Shown here piece by piece: positions 51,025-59,447 of a DNA stretch of 64,000 bases. The translations under genes were made by a program, and so were the position numbers. Below the pieces are notes generated by a model. That model was not told where the DNA came from. It was given only the letters and a program-made list of their open reading frames with translations, and ran no database searches. This DNA is from Paracoccus sp. DMF-8 (GTDB taxonomy: Bacteria; Pseudomonadota; Alphaproteobacteria; Rhodobacterales; Rhodobacteraceae), in the NCBI RefSeq assembly GCF_029309835.1, contig NZ_JARJHL010000013.1, positions 1-64,000 on the forward strand, in the 5' to 3' direction. How positions within the stretch are numbered: the stretch's first letter is position 1; each line of letters begins with the position of its first letter.

Positions 51025-52725
51025 ATGCTGCGCGATTTCATTTCCTATTACCGCCCCCACAAGCGCCTGTTCTGGCTGGATTTCAGCGCCGCCGTCGGCT
51101 CTGGCCTGCTGGAGCTGTCATTCCCGCTGGCGATCACCGGTTTTATCGACCACCTGCTGCCGCGCGGCGACTGGACGCTGACGATCATCGCCGCCTGCGT
51201 GCTGCTGGCGGTCTATGCGCTGAACACCGGGCTGATGGCGATCGTGATCTGTTGGGGCCACAAGCTGGGGATCGAGATCGAAACCGAAATGCGCGCCCGC
51301 GCCTTTGCCCATCTGACACGGCTGTCTTGGCGCTGGTATGACCGCGCCCGCACCGGCAAGCTGGTCGCCCGCGTCACCCGCGATCTGGAAGAAATCGGCG
51401 AGGTCGCCCATCACGGCCCCGAGGATCTGTTCATCGCCATCATGACCTTTGCCGGCGCGCTGGCGCTGATGGTCTGGCTGCATCCGACGCTGGCGCTGGT
51501 GACCCTGTGCATCGTGCCGCTGACGATCTGGCTGGTCGTCGTCTATGGCGGGCGCATGACCCGGACATGGCAGGAAATCTATTCCCGCGTCGGCAATTTC
51601 AACGTCCGGCTGGAGGAAGCCCTGGGCGGCATCCGCGTCGTTCAGGCCTTTGCCAATGAAAGCCATGAAAAGGACCTGTTCGCCCATGACAACCGCGCCT
51701 ATCGCGCGACGAAACTGGACGCCTACCGGATCATGGCGGCGTCGATGGCGATCCATTACATGGGGCTGCGTTTCGTTCAGGTGGTGGTCATGGTCGTCGG
51801 CGCGGGCTTCGTGCTGTCGGGCAGCCTGTCGACGGGCGGCTTTGTCGGCTTTCTGCTGCTGGTCGGCGTGTTCTTTCGCCCGCTGGAAAAAATCGCCGCG
51901 GTCATCGAAACCTATCCGCGCGGCATCGCGGGCTTTCGCCGCTATCAGGAACTGCTGGCGACTGAACCGGAAATCGGCGACAGCCCCGATGCGATCACGG
52001 CCCCGGCCCTGCGCGGCGAAATCGTCTTTGACGACGTGTCGTTTTCCTATGACGAGACGCGGCCGGTTCTGCATAATGTCTCGCTGACCGTGCAGCCGGG
52101 CGAAACCGTGGCCTTTGTCGGGCCATCCGGCGCGGGCAAGACGACGCTGCTGGCGCTGTTGCCGCGCTTTTACGAACCGACATCGGGGCGGATCACGGTC
52201 GATGGCATGGCGCTGGACAGCCTGACGCTGGACAGCCTGCGCAGCCAGATCGGCATCGTCAGCCAGGATGTGTTCCTGTTCGGATCGACCATGCGCGACA
52301 ATATCGCCTATGGCCGTCTTGGCGCCGGCGATGCCGAAATTCTGGATGCCGCCGCCCGCGCCCAACTGCTGCCAATGATCGAAACCCTGCCCGAGGGGCT
52401 GGATACCGTGGTCGGCGAACGCGGCGTCATGCTGTCGGGCGGCCAGAAACAGCGCGTCGCCATCGCCCGCGCCTTTCTGAAAAACCCGCCGGTGCTGATC
52501 CTGGACGAGGCGACCTCGGCCTTGGACAGCGAAACCGAACGCGAGATTCAGGCCGCGCTAGAGGCGCTTTCGGTCGGGCGCACGACGCTGGTCATCGCCC
52601 ACCGCCTTGGCACGATCCGCAACGCCGACCGGATCGTGGTGATGGATCAGGGCCGCGTGTGCGAGACCGGCAGCCATTCCGGCCTGATCGCGCAGGGCGG
52701 CATCTATGCGCGGCTGGCGGGTTAA
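51025..52725 (+). CDS. ABC exporter (fused permease-ATPase, MsbA/lipid-exporter-like)
   Basis: A 566-residue half-transporter that dimerises. Six membrane segments fill residues about 15-300 (LLELSFPLAITGFIDHLLP, TLTIIAACVLLAVYALNTGL, VVVMVVGAGFVLSGSLSTGG). The ATPase has Walker A GPSGAGKTT, Q-loop VSQDVFLFG, signature LSGGQKQRVAIA, Walker B ILDEATSALD and the H-loop IAHRLGTI. The substrate is unknown. The ATG at 51025 has a weak site (GGTG). The stop overlaps the convergent DsbA-like gene (TTAA). Confidence 0.9.
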   Translation: MLRDFISYYRPHKRLFWLDFSAAVGSGLLELSFPLAITGFIDHLLPRGDWTLTIIAACVLLAVYALNTGLMAIVICWGHKLGIEIETEMRARAFAHLTRLSWRWYDRARTGKLVARVTRDLEEIGEVAHHGPEDLFIAIMTFAGALALMVWLHPTLALVTLCIVPLTIWLVVVYGGRMTRTWQEIYSRVGNFNVRLEEALGGIRVVQAFANESHEKDLFAHDNRAYRATKLDAYRIMAASMAIHYMGLRFVQVVVMVVGAGFVLSGSLSTGGFVGFLLLVGVFFRPLEKIAAVIETYPRGIAGFRRYQELLATEPEIGDSPDAITAPALRGEIVFDDVSFSYDETRPVLHNVSLTVQPGETVAFVGPSGAGKTTLLALLPRFYEPTSGRITVDGMALDSLTLDSLRSQIGIVSQDVFLFGSTMRDNIAYGRLGAGDAEILDAAARAQLLPMIETLPEGLDTVVGERGVMLSGGQKQRVAIARAFLKNPPVLILDEATSALDSETEREIQAALEALSVGRTTLVIAHRLGTIRNADRIVVMDQGRVCETGSHSGLIAQGGIYARLAG

Positions 52726-53348
52726 AGCAGGTCCTCGCGTGCCTGTGCGATCATGGCGCGCAGGCTGGCCATGCTCTGCTTGCCGAAAACGCCGTTATGC
52801 CCGGCGATAAAGGTGGGCGTGCCCTGCAGGCCCATGTGATCGGCCAGCAGCATCGAATGGTCCAGATGCTGCGTCACCTCGGACGCCTGCATGTCGCGGC
52901 GCAGGCGTTCCGCGTCCAGCCCGACCCGCCGCGCCGTCGCCATCACCACATTTTCCGCGACCTGTCCGCGCAGCTTCATCAGCGCGGTATGGAACGGCCA
53001 GTATTTTCCCTGTTTCAGCGACGCCAGCGAGGCGCGGGCCGCGAACACCGAACCTTCGCCAAAGACCGGCCATTCGCGAAAGACGAGGCGCAGGTCCTTG
53101 TCCTCGGATATCAGCGCGTGGATGTCGGACACCGATTCCCGGCAGAAATGGCAATTGTAATCAAAGAACTCCGTCAGCGTGACATTGCCCTGCGGATTGC
53201 CCAGAACGGGGGCGTTCGTGTCGCGCTCCAACGCCTCGCGCAGTTCGGGGGGCATGGGATTGTCATGGGCCAGCGTCGCAAAGCCGGACAGCAGGGACGC
53301 GGCGGCAAAGGCGCCGCCTGCGGCGATGATGGTGCGGCGTCTGAACAT
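52722..53348 (-). CDS. DsbA-family periplasmic thioredoxin-fold protein
   Basis: A 208-residue oxidoreductase with a signal peptide (MFRRRTIIAAGGAFAAASLLSGFATLA). The active site CHFC lies in FFDYNCHFCRESV, with the cis-Pro loop GTPTFIAG. It resembles the DsbA/ScsC/BdbD-like group (a DSBA-like thioredoxin domain with a long N-terminal helix), acting in disulfide formation or isomerisation. GGAAAGGG precedes the ATG at 53348. Confidence 0.9.
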   Translation of the reverse strand: MFRRRTIIAAGGAFAAASLLSGFATLAHDNPMPPELREALERDTNAPVLGNPQGNVTLTEFFDYNCHFCRESVSDIHALISEDKDLRLVFREWPVFGEGSVFAARASLASLKQGKYWPFHTALMKLRGQVAENVVMATARRVGLDAERLRRDMQASEVTQHLDHSMLLADHMGLQGTPTFIAGHNGVFGKQSMASLRAMIAQAREDLL

Positions 53349-53742
53349 GTTGGCCCTTTCCTCTACTTGTCCGGTCGCGGGACCGGGATGCGCCAAGCGG
53401 TAGCGGGATTGGCGGCCCCTGACCAGTCAAGCCCGATCACATGATCGCAAGGCGGGCCGGACGCTCGATCAGGGCGCGGGTCAGTTCCTGATACACGCGC
53501 CCCACGGTCAGAGTCCGCCCACCCTTACCCTTTGCCTGCGCGACACGCTTGCACCGAGCCGCCCGCGTCACGCCGAATGCGCCCGGAAATCCGTTCCGCA
53601 CCCGCATCGCCACAAGGCCCCCACCGGCGCCGTCACGAAACCGTCAATAAAAATTCACAGCCTGCCGGGGAATAGTTTCCGGGCTGGCGCGTCCTACCCC
53701 CTGCAACACCGGCCGTGTTGCCTATTACAAAGGACGGAACAG
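53349..53742. other. Intergenic region with one doubtful 56-codon frame
   Basis: About 390 bp. The minus strand has a 56-codon frame at 53607-53437 (MRVRNGFPGAFGVTRAARCK..., ending LIERPARLAIM). It has no clear Shine-Dalgarno and no recognised family; I do not call it a gene. The plus strand should carry the promoter of the Asp/Arg repeat gene; I see no strong elements. Confidence 0.3.
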
Positions 53743-54204
53743 ATGAAACCTTCGAAACGGATCCTGATGGTGTCGCTGGTCGTGGCAATGGGCCTGCCGG
53801 GGATCGCGGGCGCGGATGTCAGCCCCTTCAGCCGCTTTACCGACGGGCCAGCCCCGCAGAAAACCCAGGCGGGACAAGCCGAGCCGATGGCCGAGCGCGC
53901 TGCCCTGCGTCGCGGCAATGATGACGATGACGACGGCCCCCGCCGTGGCCGCCCCGGCCTGAAACGCAATGACGACGATGACGACGGCAGGCGGCGCGGC
54001 CGTCCGGGGATACAGCGCCATGACGACGACGATGACGGCCCCCGCCGCGGACGCCCCGGCCTGAAGCGCAACGACGATGATGACGATGGCCGCCGCCGCG
54101 TCCGCCCCTCGCGCCATGACGATGACGATGACGGGCGCCGTGGGCATGTCATCCGCCGCCACTGGCCCGCTCCGGGTCATGGCGTCATTTTCCGCCGCGA
54201 CTAG
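53743..54204 (+). CDS. Secreted Asp/Arg tandem-repeat protein
   Basis: A 153-residue protein with a signal peptide (MKPSKRILMVSLVVAMGLPGIAGA). A short linker leads to five tandem units of about 17 residues, each a run of five Asp then an Arg-rich half (NDDDDDGPRRGRPGLKR, HDDDDDGPRRGRPGLKR and variants), ending in RRHWPAPGHGVIFRRD. The alternating acidic and basic blocks suggest an intrinsically disordered polyampholyte that could bind metal ions, cell wall or matrix polymers. AAAGGACGG precedes the ATG and a terminator follows. I recognise no family. Confidence 0.8.
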   Translation: MKPSKRILMVSLVVAMGLPGIAGADVSPFSRFTDGPAPQKTQAGQAEPMAERAALRRGNDDDDDGPRRGRPGLKRNDDDDDGRRRGRPGIQRHDDDDDGPRRGRPGLKRNDDDDDGRRRVRPSRHDDDDDGRRGHVIRRHWPAPGHGVIFRRD

Positions 54205-54249
54205 AAAAACACGCGCAAGTCGCCGCATCGGGACGGATGATCACATGAA

Positions 54250-54274
54250 AGCGCCGGAAAGACCGGCGCTTTTT
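54250..54274 (+). terminator. Intrinsic terminator after the repeat-protein gene
   Basis: AGCGCCGG (54250-54257), loop AAAGA, CCGGCGCT (54263-54270), then TTTT. It lies between the convergent repeat-protein and DCC genes. Confidence 0.88.
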
Positions 54275-54282
54275 CCATGCCC

Positions 54283-54669
54283 TCAGCCAATCCGCGACCG
54301 CCCCAGCAGGCGCAACAGGGCGCCGCGCCCGGCCCGCAGAACCGGATAGACCAGCGCCGCACGGCGCGGCGCGCGCATCAGCCAGATCAGCGGCCCGCGC
54401 CCGCTGGACAGGGCCGACAGCAGCGCCATCGCCTCGGCCCCGTGGCACAACCGCCCGCCGTGGCGCACCGCCATGCCGCTGTCGAAATCAACCCCTTGCG
54501 CGCGCAGCTCTGCCACCCGCAGATCGCCCGAGCGCGCGTCGATCAGTTCGACCTGCCCGACCGCGCGGCGCAGGTTTATCATCCGCACATAGGACGAACA
54601 CAAAGGGCATTCGCCGTCATAGAAAATCTGGATCCCCCCCGTCATCTGGTGGGTCGTCTGCTGGGTCAT
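54283..54669 (-). CDS. DCC-family (DUF393) thiol oxidoreductase-like protein
   Basis: A 128-residue protein with the DUF393 motif FYDGECPLCSSYV (DxxCPLC) and the downstream D-R-SGD and LCHGAEAMALL blocks. The fold is thioredoxin-like; the biochemical role is unproven. GGAGG precedes the ATG at 54669; ATG 54645 is an alternative. It is divergent from an HTTM-domain gene, a recurrent pairing for this family. Confidence 0.88.
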   Translation of the reverse strand: MTQQTTHQMTGGIQIFYDGECPLCSSYVRMINLRRAVGQVELIDARSGDLRVAELRAQGVDFDSGMAVRHGGRLCHGAEAMALLSALSSGRGPLIWLMRAPRRAALVYPVLRAGRGALLRLLGRSRIG

Positions 54670-54779
54670 CTGGCGCCTCCGGCTGCGGCTTTTTGCCGTG
54701 TCGCGGGAATAACGCGGCATCGCCACACGTTATTCCGCCAGAGCCGATGATGACAGATCCCGCGCAAAGGACCGAACGC

Positions 54780-56218
54780 ATGACACCCAATGGCCTGACC
54801 GCACCGCTTGCCCGCTGGCGCCTGCACCTGTCCCGGCCGGTTTCCGGGCAATCGCTGGCGGTGTTCCGCATTCTGTTCGGCGCGCTGATTTTCTGGGATT
54901 TCTGGCGCTTCATCCTGCACGACCGGGTCTGGCGCTACTGGATCGAGCCGGAATTCCATTTCAGCTATCCCGGTTTTGGCTGGGTCTCTGCCCCGAGCGA
55001 GCTTTGGGTCCATATTGCCTGGGCCGGTATCGGGATCAGCGCCGTGATGGTGGCGATCGGGCTGTTCTACCGGGTCGCGATCGTGGTGCTGACGCTGCTG
55101 TTCGGCTGGTTCTTTCTGATCGACGCGGCGGAATATCTGAACCATTTCTATCTGGTCCTGCTTTACGCGCTGATCCTGTGCTGCCTGCCCGCCGCGCGGG
55201 TCTGGTCGCTGGATGCGCGGCTGTTTCCGCGCCCGCAGACGGTGCTCTATGGCGCCGTCCATATCCTGCGGGTGCAGACCGAAATCATGCTGATCTTTGC
55301 CGGTCTGGTCAAACTGACCCCCGACTGGCTGGCCGGAGAGCCGCTTGGCCTGTGGATCCGCGACCGCACCGCCGGCATGTGGCTGGAGCCGCTGGCCCAG
55401 CACGACTGGCTGATCGCCGCCGCCTGCTGGCTGGTCATCGCGCTGCATGTGCTGGGGGCGCCCCTGCTGCTGTGGCACCGGACGCGGCTGGCGGTCTTCC
55501 TGATCTATTGCGTCTTTCACATGGGCAATGCCTGGGCCTTCAACATCGGCATTTTCCCGTGGCTGACCATCGCCGCCACGACGATCTTCTTTGCCCCGGA
55601 CTGGCCGTCGAAACTGCTGGCCCGGTTGGGCGTCAGGCTGCCCGAAACCCCGGCCATGGCCAGCGGCGCCACCCTGCTGCCCCGTGCGGCCATGCTGGCC
55701 ATGGCGCTGTGGATCGCGGTCCAGATCGCGCTGCCCCTGCGCCGCTGGCCTTTGATCCCGAGGTGCGGTGGAGCAGCGACGGCCATCGCTTTTCATGGCG
55801 GATGCGGATCTACGACCGCTTTGCCGAAGGCGTCTTTATCGTCACCGACCGCCAGACAGGTCAGCAATGGGTCGTCCATCCCGACGATTTCCTGACCATG
55901 CGCCAGACCGACAAGATGCTGGTCCGTTCCGATCTGGTCCATCAATTCGCCAATCACCTTGCCCGGATCTGGGCCGCCGAGGGGCGCGAGGTTTCCGTCC
56001 GCGCCGAGATCTGCAAATCGCTGAACGGTCGGCCCTGTCAGGACTTCATCGACCCGACGGTCGATCTGACGCAGGTCAGGGTCAACCGCTTTGGCGCGGA
56101 CCCTCGGGTCGTGCCGCTGGAAATCCCGGTCTGGGGCGTCGGGCAGAACCGGCAGATCGCCGCCGCCGTTCAGTCCTCATCCCCCGATGACGAGGACGAA
56201 ATCCGCGACCACAGATAG
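54780..56218 (+). CDS. HTTM-domain (vitamin K-dependent carboxylase-like) membrane protein, frameshifted
   Basis: A multi-pass membrane protein of about 480 residues related to the HTTM domain of gamma-carboxylases. It starts with SLAVFRILFGALIFWDFWRF and has at least six hydrophobic segments plus HILRVQTEIMLIFAGLVKL. The soluble C-terminal part (EVRWSSDGHRFSWRMRIYDR, WVVHPDDFLTMRQTDKML) is in another frame; one missing base at 55749-55750 restores RWPFDPEVRW. The start at 54780 has AAAGGA; ATGs at 54747 and 54750 are also in frame. The 3' end overlaps the phospholipase gene tail to tail by 49 bp. Confidence 0.85.
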
Positions 56219-57693
56219 ATCCCCGCCCCGGCTGCCGCCGCCCCCAGAAACAGATGGCGCGAGGTCAGGCCAAGCCGGCTTTGCGCGCTGCGCCGGTAGC
56301 GCGGATCAGAGAAACGCGTATCGGCCAGAAAGCGGCCGAACAGGTTTTCCCGGCGCGGCTTGACCGGGCGCAACCCGCGCCCAAGGGCCGGGCGGTTCAG
56401 CCTGCGGATCGCGGCGATGACGCTGCCTTCGCGCCGCAGGACACGGGCGAATTCGCGCGGATCGCAGCCCAGATGTTCGGCGATCAGATCGTTGCGGATA
56501 TCCAGAATGCGCCCTTTGTCGCGGCTGCGCGTGGCCTGCACGGCCACGTCGCATTCCGTGTCGAACCCCATTGAACGCCGGTCGATATTGCTGGAACCGA
56601 TGCGCAAAAAGCTGTCGTCGATGATGCTGATCTTGGCATGGACATAAATGCTGTCGCCATCGTCATCGACGGGAAACAGCATCACGAAGCGCCCATAGGG
56701 ATCGGCCGCCGCAAGATCGCGCAGCATCCGGCTGCGGGTGATATGCATGGCCTGATCCTCGATCACGTTCTGCGCCGCGTCGGGGTTGATGACGACGACC
56801 TCGGGACCGTCGGGTTCCTGCAGGCGGGCATGGATGGCCCGGGTGATGCTGTCGGCGGCGAAATACTGCGATTCCAGATAGATCACATCGCGGGCGGCGC
56901 GGATGCTGTCCAGATACAGGAACTCGATCTCACCGACCGCGGGGGCATCGCGTTCAGGCGGTTCGGTGCGGGCGATGGCCACGTCGATATCGGTGAAATC
57001 GGGCCGGACGCTGTCGGGCCAGCGGTTTTCGCCGGGCTTGAATTCCTCGTCCATCGGGGCGTCATTGGCGTGTTCCCAACGCGCCCGCGACAATTCGCCA
57101 AGCGCGGCGGCGGCGGAGCCGGTCATCACGGTGGTCGCGTCATGCCAGGCCTGCGCGACCTCTCCGTCCCGGCTGCGGCGGGGATCGCCGGGCAGGTGGT
57201 CGCGCGTGTCCCACCGCCCCGCCGTCACGTCGATGCCGCCGCAAAAGGCCAGCGAATCGTCGATCACCACGATTTTCTGGTGATGGCAGGCCCCGATCGG
57301 GTGACGCCCGTCAAAGGCCAGATGCACCTGATCGGGCGACAGGAACTTGATCTGCAAGGCGGGCATCACGCCGCCGGGCGCGATCAGGGCGCCGCCGCTC
57401 CATTTCAGCAGATAGATGTCCAGCCCTTCGTGCTGATCGACCAGCGCGTCCAGAAAGGGGCCGATCTGGTTCGGATAGCCGTCCGGCGCATTGCCTTCGG
57501 CATCGCTTTCGCCGGGCAGCATCTCGATTTCGAAATCGAAATCCCAACCGATCAGCGTGACCAGCCGCCGCGCCTTCAGCAGCGATTCACGCAGGGCGCG
57601 GAAATAATCCGCGCCGTCGATGATGACCGCGAAACGGTCAGCCTTTTCGATACGCCAGCAGTTGTGATCCGGCGCGAAAGTGAAATCAGTCAT
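56170..57693 (-). CDS. Phospholipase D / cardiolipin-synthase-like protein
   Basis: A 507-residue protein with two HKD motifs: HHQKIVVIDDSLAFCGGIDV and HAKISIIDDSFLRIGSSNID. Each supplies half of the phosphatidyl-transfer active site. It likely hydrolyses or transfers phosphatidyl groups in membrane lipid metabolism. A C-terminal membrane helix (LFLGAAAAGAGIYLWSRI) and an acidic tail follow. The start MTDFTFAPDHNCW at 57693 fits the PLD family; the ribosome site is weak. Confidence 0.9.
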   Translation of the reverse strand: MTDFTFAPDHNCWRIEKADRFAVIIDGADYFRALRESLLKARRLVTLIGWDFDFEIEMLPGESDAEGNAPDGYPNQIGPFLDALVDQHEGLDIYLLKWSGGALIAPGGVMPALQIKFLSPDQVHLAFDGRHPIGACHHQKIVVIDDSLAFCGGIDVTAGRWDTRDHLPGDPRRSRDGEVAQAWHDATTVMTGSAAAALGELSRARWEHANDAPMDEEFKPGENRWPDSVRPDFTDIDVAIARTEPPERDAPAVGEIEFLYLDSIRAARDVIYLESQYFAADSITRAIHARLQEPDGPEVVVINPDAAQNVIEDQAMHITRSRMLRDLAAADPYGRFVMLFPVDDDGDSIYVHAKISIIDDSFLRIGSSNIDRRSMGFDTECDVAVQATRSRDKGRILDIRNDLIAEHLGCDPREFARVLRREGSVIAAIRRLNRPALGRGLRPVKPRRENLFGRFLADTRFSDPRYRRSAQSRLGLTSRHLFLGAAAAGAGIYLWSRISSSSSGDED

Positions 57694-57770
57694 GACGGGT
57701 TCAAAGCCTTTGGGATGCCTCAGCAAGGCAACCGGCAGCGCCGCGATGGGTTCCCGCCCGCGACATGCGA

Positions 57771-57795
57771 AAGGGGCCGGGAAGGTCCCGGCCCC
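57771..57795 (-). terminator. Intrinsic terminator of the heme-RTX operon
   Basis: On the minus strand GGGGCCGGGA (57795-57786) pairs with TCCCGGCCCC (57782-57773) and is followed by TTTCGC. It lies about 20 bp past the hemophore A stop and marks the operon end. Confidence 0.75.
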
Positions 57796-57813
57796 CTGCC
57801 CCATACGCGACCG

Positions 57814-59403
57814 TCACAGCATGAAATAGCCGCGTGCAAAGCTGATCGGGTCGTCGAAATGGATCGAGAAATCCGCCTGCCCGTCGCCGTTCACATCCCC
57901 GTAAACCAGCGTCTGCCCCGAGACGTTCTGATAGCGCAATTCCCCCGCCGAACCCGAAAACGCCGCCGCTCCGATGAACGAAAACGCCTGATCCCCGGCG
58001 ATGGCGGTATTCGCGTCGATGCCGCGCAGGTCGATACGGTCGCCCGCCGCACGGTCGAAATCGAAAATCGTATCGCGCGTCGCGGCGGTCACGCCGGAAT
58101 CGCTCAGCGCGTTGAAAACAAAGACATCGGCGCCCGCCCCGCCATAGAGCGCATCCTTGCCCGCGCCGCCGACCAGCGTGTCATTGCCAAGCCCGCCAAC
58201 CAGACGGTCGTTGCCCGCGCCCCCGACCAGCCGGTCATTGCCCGCCCCGCCGTTCAGCACATTGGCGCCGGCATTGCCGGTGATGATATTGTTCAGCGCA
58301 TTGCCCGTGCCGTTCAGCGCGGCCGTGCCCGTCAGGTTCAGGTTTTCGACATTCGCGGTCAGGGTGTAGCTGATCGTGCTGCGCACCGTATCGGTGCCCG
58401 CGCCGGCGAATTCGACCACGCGGTCACCGGCGTTATCCACGACATAGATATCATTGCCCGCGCCGCCGCGCATCGTATCGGCACCCGCGCCGCCATTCAG
58501 GGTATTGTTCGCGGCATTGCCGACAATCAGATTGGCCAGCGCATTGCCCCTGCCATCGATCGCCCCCGCGCCCATCAGGCTGAGGTTTTCGACATTCGCG
58601 GTCAGGGTATAGGTGACATGGGCCTGAACGGTGTCGGTGCCCTGACCCGCCCCTTCGATTACGCGGTCGCCGGCATTATCGACGACATAGATGTCATTGC
58701 CGATACCGCCGCGCATGGTGTCCGCGCCCGCGCCGCCGTTCAGGGTGTCGTTGCCCGCGCCGCCATTCAGGGCGTCGGCGCCCGCACCGCCGTTGATGAG
58801 GTCGTGGGCCGCCCCGCCCGACAGCACGTCATTGCCGCCATTGCCGCGAATCACATCGTTAAAGCGCGTGCCGACATAGGTATCATTCCCGACCGAGCCG
58901 TTGACGATATGCGCCTCTGCCCACAGAAACCCGTTCAGCGCGGCGGGATTGGCGCTGCCGGTGGAATCATGCCCGCCGCCCATCAGGCCCAGAACGACAT
59001 TGTGGAAATCCCCCGTCGTCCCCGCCGGGTTCGAAATGTTCAGCCCGGTGATCTCGATCGCGGTGCTGACATTGGTGATCCGCCCCGAGGCATCGCGCGT
59101 GAACCCGCCCGTGCCCGCATCATAGCTGTTGCCAAGCGTCGCCAGCCGGATCGAATTCATCGACCCGCTGAGCGTATGGGTCGCGAAATGGTAGTTCAGA
59201 TTGGTGCCGTCGACGATGATCGCCTGCGTATTGACGGGGTTCGGCGCCTGTTCGTCCAGCAGCAGCAGTTGCGGGCCATTGAACTGGCTGGCGCCGCCCG
59301 GGAACAGCGGCCAGCCGGTCTGGCTGAAATCGTTGAAAAAGGCGTTGTAATCGACGTTGAAATTCACGCCGCTTGCGGACAACAGGTTGATGGTAATGGC
59401 CAT
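57814..59403 (-). CDS. HasA-domain RTX protein (hemophore A)
   Basis: A 529-residue secreted protein. Residues about 13-165 match the HasA heme-acquisition fold: [10 protein letters not shown], then [20 protein letters not shown] and [12 protein letters not shown], with [15 protein letters not shown]. Tyr71 and His76 sit where Serratia HasA has heme ligand Tyr75 and its partner His83. From about residue 172 follow RTX nonapeptide blocks ([11 protein letters not shown] type, calcium-binding), with spacers of the [20 protein letters not shown] kind. The last 85 or so residues are a serralysin C-terminal secretion domain ending [12 protein letters not shown]. No signal peptide, as expected for type I export. 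AAGGAA precedes the ATG at 59403. Last gene of the operon. Confidence 0.85.
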   Translation of the reverse strand: MAITINLLSASGVNFNVDYNAFFNDFSQTGWPLFPGGASQFNGPQLLLLDEQAPNPVNTQAIIVDGTNLNYHFATHTLSGSMNSIRLATLGNSYDAGTGGFTRDASGRITNVSTAIEITGLNISNPAGTTGDFHNVVLGLMGGGHDSTGSANPAALNGFLWAEAHIVNGSVGNDTYVGTRFNDVIRGNGGNDVLSGGAAHDLINGGAGADALNGGAGNDTLNGGAGADTMRGGIGNDIYVVDNAGDRVIEGAGQGTDTVQAHVTYTLTANVENLSLMGAGAIDGRGNALANLIVGNAANNTLNGGAGADTMRGGAGNDIYVVDNAGDRVVEFAGAGTDTVRSTISYTLTANVENLNLTGTAALNGTGNALNNIITGNAGANVLNGGAGNDRLVGGAGNDRLVGGLGNDTLVGGAGKDALYGGAGADVFVFNALSDSGVTAATRDTIFDFDRAAGDRIDLRGIDANTAIAGDQAFSFIGAAAFSGSAGELRYQNVSGQTLVYGDVNGDGQADFSIHFDDPISFARGYFML

Positions 59404-59447
59404 GTCAATTTCCTTGTTCAGGCTTGCGTGTTCATGCGCGAAGCGCG

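Noticed and set aside
53437..53607. A 56-codon frame on the minus strand
   Set aside because: No ribosome site, no recognisable family and overlap with a plausible promoter region; noted only as doubtful.
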